Under the pieces are notes generated by a model. It was not told the origin of the DNA, made no database searches, and worked only from the letters and a program-made list of their open reading frames with translations. Below are positions 8,116-14,087 of a stretch of 14,087 nucleotides of DNA, piece by piece. The stretch is taken from positions 1 to 14,087 of the forward strand of contig CAYYEM010000039.1 of assembly GCA_964470915.1 (NCBI GenBank), written 5' to 3'. Origin of the DNA: CAYPXN01 sp964470915. GTDB lineage: Bacteria; UBA10199; JADFYH01. Position 1 is the stretch's first letter. Each line of letters begins with the position of its first letter. A program made the position numbers and the translations under genes.

Positions 8116-8676
8116 CTATTCAAGAATGGCTCGACGAAGGAGCTCGATATCAACATTTCGTCCCTGATAGAAATCTTCAAAGATTTGACTTGCGGCAGTA
8201 TAGAAAATTGCCAGCAGATTAAATTGATTGATTATAAACTCTACATCTTCCTGTCGATCTCCTGCTTTTCCATCCACGTCTTCAAACTGCTTACGACACT
8301 TATTAATAATACGAATACTCTCATCAATGCCTTGTCGAATACGGTCAAAAAAATCTTTTAGAATATGGCGTGGGTTTTCTCGGGTGGCTTCATAAAAATC
8401 TTTACGGTTGCCCTTCACCCAAACTTTTCTTACCAGCTTATTATCTTCCAGAAGACGTATATTAATACTGATATTGGATTTGCTAATCTTTAAAGTTTCC
8501 GCAATCTCATCGAGTGACAAAGGATTTCGTGTTAAAAAGAGCAAGGCATAAATCTGTCCACCTACTTTGTTTACCATTCCAAGCATATTGGCCGAAATTT
8601 TTCCTGCCGCTTCAATGAAAGAATCAAGGGCCTTATCAAATTCTTGGTTCGATTGTGGAGCTAAGTGTAAAGACAT
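8116..8676 (-). CDS. GbsR/MarR-type winged-helix transcriptional regulator
   Basis: This 186-residue DNA-binding protein resembles the GbsR branch of the MarR superfamily. A leading helical part (about residues 10-45, ending KVGGQIYALLFL) is followed by a winged helix-turn-helix at about 52-96. In it, LSLDEIAETLKISKSNISIN forms the helix-turn-helix and VRKVWVKGNRKDFYEA forms the wing. A helical C-terminus at about 100-186 would form the dimer. Such proteins usually repress nearby genes and respond to a small ligand; here the likely target is the radical SAM gene 146 bases downstream on the same strand. ATG 8676 is preferred over the in-frame GTG at 8697. Neither has a ribosome-binding site, and a promoter -10 element (8686-8691) lies just before this ATG, consistent with a leaderless mRNA. 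The ligand is unknown. Confidence 0.85.
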   Translation of the reverse strand: MSLHLAPQSNQEFDKALDSFIEAAGKISANMLGMVNKVGGQIYALLFLTRNPLSLDEIAETLKISKSNISINIRLLEDNKLVRKVWVKGNRKDFYEATRENPRHILKDFFDRIRQGIDESIRIINKCRKQFEDVDGKAGDRQEDVEFIINQFNLLAIFYTAASQIFEDFYQGRNVDIELLRRAILE

Positions 8677-8685
8677 AAAAGAGGA

Positions 8686-8712
8686 ATTATCAGGCACAAA
8701 TCATTGTGTCAA
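8686..8712 (-). promoter_or_regulatory. Candidate promoter of the regulator gene, with an internal inverted repeat
   Basis: On the minus strand a perfect -35 TTGACA (8707-8712) is followed by GATAAT (8686-8691, five of six matches). The spacing is 15 bases, slightly short. The ATG at 8676 begins nine bases after the -10 element, so the transcript would be almost or fully leaderless. The spacer holds an inverted repeat, CACAA-atca-TTGTG (8695-8708), with perfect 5-bp arms that overlap the -35; it could be an autoregulatory site. Confidence 0.4.
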
Positions 8713-8721
8713 TGCTCATGC

Positions 8722-11712
8722 TTAAGGCTCATCCACAACAATTTCTCTGCGTCTGAGGGCATAATAATCTTTAAAGCGTTGGTAAGAAGGTGATTCATCT
8801 CCTAATTCAAAATAATATTCTATTGAATGAAGCTTTTCTAAAATAAAGCGATTGAATACCTCCAAATGAGCTCTTCTTAAATATGATAGATTTTCTAAAA
8901 ATTGATCTCGGTTCAAACGATTTAAATCTGGGTATGGAAAAACGAGGCTCAAACCTTTCTCTTGAAGAGAATCGGAAAATAAGATCAAGCCATTTCTAGA
9001 CATACCCAAGTGACGCTCTTCTAGAAAATCAGCTCCCATTCTCAGCCAAGCATAAGGACCAAATTCAGCAGGGTTCAGGGTTAATTGTTGAACCTTTAAA
9101 CGTTTTAAAAAATCAAAAACGGCATTCAAGGCAAAAGTTGAAATTCCACGACTTCGATGAACTTCATCTACTTCAGCTCGAGAAAGGTGAGCAACCCATC
9201 CTTGTTTTTGTTCAGAATAGTTAATAGAGAAATCCAATTCTCCTATTTTTTGGTTTGCAAAATTAGAAACTTCTAGCGCAAATTTCAAGCCATCCCCATG
9301 TACATCGAGTTGAAGATTCTGAAAGTAATATTCCGGGTGTTTTAAATTAAAAGCCTCTTCAAGACTCTGACGATCAAAAGAAATTCCAAAATAATGATTT
9401 AAAAACTCATATAATTTTGGATCTGTGAGGGCGACACCTTCTTTTCCACTCAAACGACGCAAATCTGAAATAAAATTTTCTCTCAATAAACTTTTTAAAT
9501 GTTTTTTATGCGGAAATCGAACTATGGCATCTCTCAAAGTTGCAATTGCCTCTGCATGTCTTCCAGCTTTATCCAATAAACTCATCAGGGTTCTAACATT
9601 ATTAACATCTCCACTACCTTGATTGAACTTTTCTCTTAATTCTTCAATTTCCCTATCTCTCGTAATCGTTTGATCATTGATCACTTCATAAGTATTCACC
9701 AATCGTTCTCTTGAAGCACCTTCTAGGCGACGCATAGTCCTACCCTCAGGATCCATAGGTCTTTCATACCAAGCTACTTCGATCTGTTGAATCCGCAAAT
9801 CCCGCTCCACTAAACCTAAAGTTGACTTAAGGCCCGTCATATTTTTCATCCGTTCTTGCTCGGCTTTACTGAGCTTTTCATTTACTCTCCCAGGGGCTTG
9901 CATGAGATATTCTGAGCCCCAAGATCTCAACAAAGGTCTACCCACATTTCTTGAAAATTGAGGCAATGCCACATAAAGCCGAATGGGCAAAGATTCTCCC
10001 CGAGCAGATTCGATCACAGTACTCACTGCGGTAAGCATCCGATCCATATAAGATGACAGGTGATAGGGGTCTGAAACTACATCTAGTACGGCGCCTATTC
10101 CATAATAATGTTCATCGCTGTTCACTTCTTTTACTTTCATGACTGCAACACCAAAATGACCATGAACTGAGAGAGTGACCTGAGCACCCTTATCAAGCTT
10201 TTCCTGAGCAAAATGCAAAACCTGAGACATAAAAGGGGCTTCCTTGGAAATATGAGGATGCATCTTCGCAAAAATTTCAATGAAAGGCCCATGGGCTTGA
10301 GGGTAAGCCATATGAAAAAGATTGCTGCGATTTACGATTTCAACCACTGAAGCACGGCTCACCAAACCTAACTGATAATTCATCGCCAAAATCATCAGCT
10401 CATGAAAAGAGTTAAAATCAGGATCGCGTTGAGAGCTCACTCTTTCCAAACAACTAATCAGCGCTTGTCTTTCATCACGCCCCCCGCGACTAATCAATCC
10501 ATGTAAGCCTTCCAATCCATTGATTACAAAATAATCCTGGGCTCTGGCTGATAAATTAAAATCTTCAAAAATACGCTGATCTAAGTTTGAGGGCAAATTT
10601 AGCCTTGCAAACAAGCGACGTAAAGAAGCTAGATTCGTAGGAGTGATACTATCCACTGAAGCTGCTTCTGAGCTTATTTCTTCAAAGTGCGGTCTTTCTT
10701 CAAAAAATTTCCTCGATCTATCAAGGCTTCGAATAGTGCTTTTCAAAACTCCCTGGAGTCGATCTTCTCCCCACTTTTCAGCGCCTCCCTTTGGTTCAAA
10801 CATAGCAATCAGCATTTGATGTTCACGGGCAAGCTCGAGGTAACGAGTATTTAAATGATCCAATTCATCCATCCAAAAATCATATCTTGGATGAGCTTCT
10901 TTATTTTCTCCCAACTCATGCACAATTTTTTGACGAAGTCCTTCGATACGAAATAATTCATCTTGAATGGGCTGACGTTGTTTTTGGATATCTGCTAAAA
11001 GTTGATCTCGGGTATCTGATGCTTCTGCCGCAAATCGAGGCAATAAAAGAGTTTCTGCGCCTAAACTTACATTTCTGGATGAAAGTTGTGAACGAAGATC
11101 CCAGGAAGATTCCAAAACAGACAAACGGTGCCCCGTTGCTAAACCCATCAATGACATACCCGCTTGCATTTGCAGATTCATCATTTCAGCATGAAATATT
11201 TGTTCTAACAAGCTTCCTTCCGGACGCGTCGCCAAATTCAATCCATAAGCTAAGTGATGGCCTGTCACCATCCCTATATCTTGAAGCGCATGAGATAAAA
11301 TCAGATTTGTATTGCGTGAAGCCAAACCAAAGATTTTGAGAGAAGCAAAGTTGACGAAATCGGTGAGCCAGGAAGAGTGAGAAGTGAGGGGTATGGAGTG
11401 AGAGGAAAAAGCTTGAGAGGTTCCTCTATACACCGTTACCTCAGCGCCTAATCCCAACACAGGTGCCAAGGATCTCGCAAGTAGGGGCAATTCATAAGTG
11501 GCACCTAATGATATCACCCCCACCTTTGTCGCTCGATAGGCAAGCCCCCCGGCCGTCATGGCAAGCAAAGATCGCCAATCGGAGGCTCCTGCCGTAAAAC
11601 GCTGCAGCATATCATCAATCTGAATTTGCTGTTGAGTTAAGCTTTGCCCTGAATAAAGCGAAGCCCGCTGTAAAAAATTTATGCTTCCACCCGCAGAGTT
11701 ATAAATACTCAC
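8722..11712 (-). CDS. Large uncharacterised protein with GNAT-like C-terminal segment
   Basis: I do not recognise this 996-residue protein as a named family. Residues 1-230 are alanine/leucine-rich with moderately hydrophobic helices (about 45-90 and 115-200) but no signal peptide. Residues 230-303 are highly charged and likely coiled coil. Residues 703-750 look like a TPR-type helical hairpin (RHAEAIATLRDAIVRFP). Residues 799-900 resemble a GNAT acetyltransferase core: a strand/turn region, then HRSRGISTFALNAVFDFLKR, which has the R-x-x-G-x-S/A acetyl-CoA-binding pattern and a following helix. QQLTLNPAEFGPYAWLRMGADF then fits the end of a GNAT fold. The start is GTG 11712, with AGGGG eight bases upstream. 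It lies 65 bases downstream of the small SFPD-repeat gene on the same strand, with no terminator between them, so cotranscription is possible. Substrate and location are unknown. Confidence 0.8.
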   Translation of the reverse strand: MSIYNSAGGSINFLQRASLYSGQSLTQQQIQIDDMLQRFTAGASDWRSLLAMTAGGLAYRATKVGVISLGATYELPLLARSLAPVLGLGAEVTVYRGTSQAFSSHSIPLTSHSSWLTDFVNFASLKIFGLASRNTNLILSHALQDIGMVTGHHLAYGLNLATRPEGSLLEQIFHAEMMNLQMQAGMSLMGLATGHRLSVLESSWDLRSQLSSRNVSLGAETLLLPRFAAEASDTRDQLLADIQKQRQPIQDELFRIEGLRQKIVHELGENKEAHPRYDFWMDELDHLNTRYLELAREHQMLIAMFEPKGGAEKWGEDRLQGVLKSTIRSLDRSRKFFEERPHFEEISSEAASVDSITPTNLASLRRLFARLNLPSNLDQRIFEDFNLSARAQDYFVINGLEGLHGLISRGGRDERQALISCLERVSSQRDPDFNSFHELMILAMNYQLGLVSRASVVEIVNRSNLFHMAYPQAHGPFIEIFAKMHPHISKEAPFMSQVLHFAQEKLDKGAQVTLSVHGHFGVAVMKVKEVNSDEHYYGIGAVLDVVSDPYHLSSYMDRMLTAVSTVIESARGESLPIRLYVALPQFSRNVGRPLLRSWGSEYLMQAPGRVNEKLSKAEQERMKNMTGLKSTLGLVERDLRIQQIEVAWYERPMDPEGRTMRRLEGASRERLVNTYEVINDQTITRDREIEELREKFNQGSGDVNNVRTLMSLLDKAGRHAEAIATLRDAIVRFPHKKHLKSLLRENFISDLRRLSGKEGVALTDPKLYEFLNHYFGISFDRQSLEEAFNLKHPEYYFQNLQLDVHGDGLKFALEVSNFANQKIGELDFSINYSEQKQGWVAHLSRAEVDEVHRSRGISTFALNAVFDFLKRLKVQQLTLNPAEFGPYAWLRMGADFLEERHLGMSRNGLILFSDSLQEKGLSLVFPYPDLNRLNRDQFLENLSYLRRAHLEVFNRFILEKLHSIEYYFELGDESPSYQRFKDYYALRRREIVVDEP

Positions 11713-11777
11713 AAAAACACCCCTATTTTATTAGCTCAGATATATCGGCTACCCAAGGAATGAGTTGCGTGTGTTTT

Positions 11778-12101
11778 TCAAGGAACTCCTGGAAAGGAAT
11801 CAACAAATTGAATCTTTAAATCGGGAAAGGAATTTACAAACTGAATTTTAATATCCGGAAAACTCGTTACAAACTGCCATTGACCACATTGATCTGGAAA
11901 AGAACTCACCTGTTTCACTTTTAAATCTGGAAAACTATTCACGACCTGCACTTTGATATCCGGAAAGCTGTTCACAATTTGAACTTTACCTTTCATAAAA
12001 CGCCCCTTGAAGGAACAGTCCGCACTCACTGTGCTCGCTGCCCAAACAAAAGAAGGACAGATGCAAATAATTAAAAATAAAATAAAGATGTTTTTTTTCA
12101 T
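11778..12101 (-). CDS. Small exported SFPD-repeat protein
   Basis: This 107-residue protein has a clear signal peptide: a lysine N-terminus, a hydrophobic core at about 5-16, and likely cleavage after VWA (residue 21 or 22). It should be exported, and its final place could be periplasmic or extracellular. The mature part has six copies of a short repeat of the form (V/I)Q(V/F)VNSFPD(I/L)K, with the SFP serines at 45, 56, 67, 80, 91 and 102. Spacing is 11, 11, 13, 11 and 11 residues. The 13-residue step contains C72, and C29 lies just after the signal peptide, so one disulfide is plausible. Alternating hydrophobic/polar residues suggest a small beta-structure. There is no catalytic motif, and I do not assign a function. 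ATG 12101 is preceded by GGAG five bases upstream. It diverges from the dehydrogenase gene with only 34 bases between starts. Confidence 0.82.
   Translation of the reverse strand: MKKNIFILFLIICICPSFVWAASTVSADCSFKGRFMKGKVQIVNSFPDIKVQVVNSFPDLKVKQVSSFPDQCGQWQFVTSFPDIKIQFVNSFPDLKIQFVDSFPGVP
11790..11984 (-). repeat. Six-unit coding tandem repeat (SFPD motif, mostly 33-base period)
   Basis: The region codes residues 40-104 of the small exported protein. Each unit contains a version of TCNTTYCCNGA-type SFPD codons. The units are about 33 bases apart, except one 39-base step in the middle. DNA copies are diverged while the amino acids are conserved, which points to selection on the protein rather than recent slippage. 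Confidence 0.8.
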
Positions 12102-12135
12102 AGCCGCTCCGCTTTGAGTTTGTTAAGTGCATCTT

Positions 12136-12966
12136 ATGACAAATCAAAAATCCTTAAAAGACAAAGTTATCATTATCACCGGTTCTTCCCGAGGCATTGG
12201 CCGAGAAATTGCCCTACGCTGTGCGAAAGACGGCGCAAAAATTGTGGTAGCAGCCAAGTCCACGAGCGAAGGCAAACTCCCTGGTACTATTTATAGTGTC
12301 GCCGAGGAAATCAAGGCAGCCGGCGGAGAAGCCCTCGCTATTCCCATGGATTTACGAATGGATGAAACCATTGTGGGAATGATCGAAAAAACTCTTTCGA
12401 CCTTCGGAAAAATCGATGCTCTCGTCAACAACGCCGGAGCTATTTCACTTACTTCTGTTGAAATGACGCCTCCCAAAAAGGTCGATTTAATGTTTTCACT
12501 GAATGTTCGTGCTGTGCTAGCCTGCAGTCATTATTGCATTCCTCATTTAAGAAAATCGGGGGGTGGGCACATTCTCAACCTCTCCCCTCCTCTAAGCTTG
12601 GATCCTAAATGGTTACCCGGTCATACTCCTTATACGATTTCAAAATATGGCATGAGCTTGGCAACTTTAGGTATGGCGGAAGAACTTCGTGACGATAAAA
12701 TTGCTGTCAATTCTCTTTGGCCACGCACTCTCGTGGCCACTGCAGCAACCAAAATGCTTTTCGGGGAATCAGGCATGGATAATTGCCGCACCCCCGATGT
12801 GATGTCCGATGCTGCTTACGAAATTCTCACGAGCGATCCCCGTGAACTCACTGGTCAACTTTTACTCGATGAGCCTTTTCTTAAAACCAAAGGCTATAAA
12901 GATTTTGACAAATATCGTGTGGATCCAAACACTGAGCCAGGTTTGGATTTGTATGTGGAGAATTGA
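12136..12966 (+). CDS. HSDL2-like short-chain dehydrogenase/reductase
   Basis: This is a 276-residue NAD(P)-dependent oxidoreductase of the classical short-chain dehydrogenase fold. Visible motifs are the cofactor loop TGSSRGIG (from residue 15), NNAG at 98-101, catalytic N123, S150 in LNLSPP, and Y166-x3-K170 (YTISK). The C-terminal part, with CRTPDVMSDAAYEILTS and the TGQLLLDEPFL segment followed by KDFDKYRVDP, resembles the HSDL2-like group, linked elsewhere to lipid or fatty-acyl metabolism. The natural substrate is not known from sequence. ATG 12136 is chosen because the family N-terminus aligns there; the in-frame GTG at 12127 would add three residues. No strong ribosome-binding site is visible. 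The stop at 12966 is one base from the stop of the facing gene, and no terminator lies between them. Its base composition looks somewhat more GC-rich than the pel genes. Confidence 0.9.
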   Translation: MTNQKSLKDKVIIITGSSRGIGREIALRCAKDGAKIVVAAKSTSEGKLPGTIYSVAEEIKAAGGEALAIPMDLRMDETIVGMIEKTLSTFGKIDALVNNAGAISLTSVEMTPPKKVDLMFSLNVRAVLACSHYCIPHLRKSGGGHILNLSPPLSLDPKWLPGHTPYTISKYGMSLATLGMAEELRDDKIAVNSLWPRTLVATAATKMLFGESGMDNCRTPDVMSDAAYEILTSDPRELTGQLLLDEPFLKTKGYKDFDKYRVDPNTEPGLDLYVEN

Positions 12967-12967
12967 T

Positions 12968-14087
12968 TTAGGAACCCAGATTCACAAACAAACCCAACTC
13001 TTCTCGCATTAAAATCTCTGCGATCTCTTGGGCACTCAGCAGAGTTCCATGATTATTAGGGTTAGGAAGAATCACATTTTCTTTTCCAAACCAAAAGTTG
13101 GGTCTAAAATCGGCGGCAAGCTTTCCTTCTTTTTTTAATATTTCTACACGGGCAGCTTCAGCAGCATTCATCACGGGAACCACAGCTAACAAACCTTTCC
13201 CTGAAGGAAGTCTCATGCCATCTGGAATAGCAATGATGGGAAGTATTCTCGGAACTTCTCCTTGCGGACCTCGCACAGGATCTTTCGGAGCAATGGTAGC
13301 TTGAAGAGCGGGTTTGTCAGGCTGATGAATAGGCCTTTGTAAATCAGGCACAGATAACCACTGCGCAAAAATTGAAAATTTTTGCAAAGGTCTTGTATCA
13401 TAAAAAACAAAAAGTCTACGCCCTGCAATTTGTTGATCCACAATAACAGATTCTCTTGCCACTTCTTTGGCTGCATCAAGTTCTGCCCAAAACACTGCAG
13501 CTTCTCTGGCTTGCAAAGAAGAGTCGGATAAAAGTTCGCTAATATCCCGCATCGATTTCTGAATCAAAACCTGCGCAACACTCTCTGTAAAACGATCGCT
13601 GCCTGAAATATTTTGCGCTCTCAAGTTTTCGCCATATCGCTTGAAAATAGCTGCTTGAAGCTGAACAGCAGGATCAGATCTTTCATAATTATTTCCAAAA
13701 GCAGTAAAATCTTCAAAATGAGTGGCCTCGCGAATGAGTTGTCGCAAAGCAGGATCAGTTAAAACTCTTCTCTGATTTTGAGCTATCCAAACACACCAAC
13801 CTCCATCTGCAAGATTATCCGTAGAAACTTCTTGTATATTCAAAATCTGAAGAGCTCGTTGAACTTCATCTGCACTGGGCTGGCGCAAAGCTTTTTCATT
13901 ACCCACCTGAACTAGAGCCGATTCAAAAACATCCAACATCTGCTCCGCTGAATTTTTAGCCTGGCTGTAAAATCCATGATGATCCACTACACGCAAATAA
14001 GTTTCACGCCGTCCAAAATTGCAATCTGCCAAAACAACGCCGTCCTGAAGCTCACGAAGCGCCTCTTTCACCCAAGCACTTTGCGCC
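12968..14087 (-). CDS. DHH-type phosphoesterase-like protein, 5' end cut by the window
   Basis: The minus-strand frame is open to the right edge. A GTG at 14071 could start a 367-residue protein, but the codons before it read A-Q-S-A-W without a stop, and the motif order suggests the real start is outside the window. The visible part has LADCNFG then VVDHHG (D30-H31-H32 counted from 14071), the hallmark DHH triad. These are followed by STDNLADGGWCVW (D85, D89) and HFEDF (about 118-122), which could be the later metal-binding motifs. In DHH enzymes motif I (D-x-D-G..SAW) comes just before, which fits the SAW at the edge. A C-terminal segment with NPNNHGTLLSAQEIAEIL may be the DHHA1-like substrate part. 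Known DHH enzymes cleave phosphodiesters or polyphosphate with manganese. This member lacks a clear match to a named one, so its substrate is unknown. Confidence 0.6.
   Translation of the reverse strand, partial: AQSAWVKEALRELQDGVVLADCNFGRRETYLRVVDHHGFYSQAKNSAEQMLDVFESALVQVGNEKALRQPSADEVQRALQILNIQEVSTDNLADGGWCVWIAQNQRRVLTDPALRQLIREATHFEDFTAFGNNYERSDPAVQLQAAIFKRYGENLRAQNISGSDRFTESVAQVLIQKSMRDISELLSDSSLQAREAAVFWAELDAAKEVARESVIVDQQIAGRRLFVFYDTRPLQKFSIFAQWLSVPDLQRPIHQPDKPALQATIAPKDPVRGPQGEVPRILPIIAIPDGMRLPSGKGLLAVVPVMNAAEAARVEILKKEGKLAADFRPNFWFGKENVILPNPNNHGTLLSAQEIAEILMREELGLFVNLGS

Noticed and set aside
8101..8125. Weak inverted repeat around the regulator stop codon as a terminator
   Set aside because: The stem is short with a mismatch on the coding strand, and the following T run is short and distant.
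8086..8361. A 91-codon plus-strand open frame
   Set aside because: It lies antisense across the 3' part of the regulator gene, has no ribosome-binding site and an odd composition; the regulator has clear family features.
10887..11339. A 150-codon plus-strand open frame
   Set aside because: It is antisense within the 996-residue gene; no start signal or recognisable domain.
11741..11748. TATATC-type palindrome between the SFPD gene and the large gene
   Set aside because: An 8-bp AT-rich palindrome is expected by chance; no -35 element fits a promoter here and no T tract fits a terminator.
13213..13479. An 88-codon minus-strand open frame in another frame of the DHH-like gene
   Set aside because: It overlaps the longer frame that carries the ordered DHH motifs; no sign of a frameshift in that frame.
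1..14087. Search for tRNA, rRNA, CRISPR repeats, insertion sequences and attachment sites
   Set aside because: No cloverleaf-like sequence, regular direct-repeat array, transposase gene or flanking terminal repeats were seen by eye; only the coding SFPD repeat is tandem.

Overview
The window is an AT-rich, gene-dense stretch of a bacterial chromosome. It has no tRNA, rRNA, transposase or CRISPR array, and no gap over 300 bases lacks a gene. Signal-peptide use, a Pel exopolysaccharide locus and the gene mix suggest a diderm bacterium. My best guess is a deltaproteobacteria-like or candidate-phylum lineage; this is inferred from protein style, not measured.

Positions 1-5082 (+ strand) hold the end of a Pel polysaccharide operon: a HEAT-repeat protein, the glycosyltransferase PelF, the membrane transporter PelG, and a small PGPGW-type membrane protein. 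The first three genes are tightly coupled (ATGA overlap, then TAATG overlap). The HEAT protein sits where other pel loci carry accessory scaffold genes. The earlier pel genes, if present, lie to the left of the window.

Positions 5089-8697 (- strand) hold what looks like a lipid-related group. From upstream to downstream on the minus strand it contains a GbsR/MarR-type regulator, a 659-residue multi-cysteine radical SAM enzyme of the MJ0619/tetraether lipid synthase (Tes) type, and a CDP-alcohol phosphatidyltransferase. A strong terminator separates the last two, so they are neighbouring units rather than one operon. A candidate operator palindrome lies in the leader of the radical SAM gene. 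The regulator has a candidate promoter that would give an essentially leaderless mRNA.

Positions 8722-12101 (- strand) hold two proteins I cannot assign to a pathway: a 996-residue protein with a GNAT-like C-terminal segment, and a small exported protein made of six SFPD repeats. Positions 12136-12966 (+ strand) encode an HSDL2-like short-chain dehydrogenase. From 12968 to the right edge (- strand) lies the 3' part of a DHH-type phosphoesterase-like gene, cut by the window edge next to its first expected motif.

The most interesting item is the Tes-like radical SAM enzyme in a bacterial context, next to a phospholipid head-group synthase and a dedicated-looking regulator. This is a candidate for unusual, possibly membrane-spanning, lipid chemistry. 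The HEAT protein in the pel operon and the SFPD repeat protein are the next best leads.
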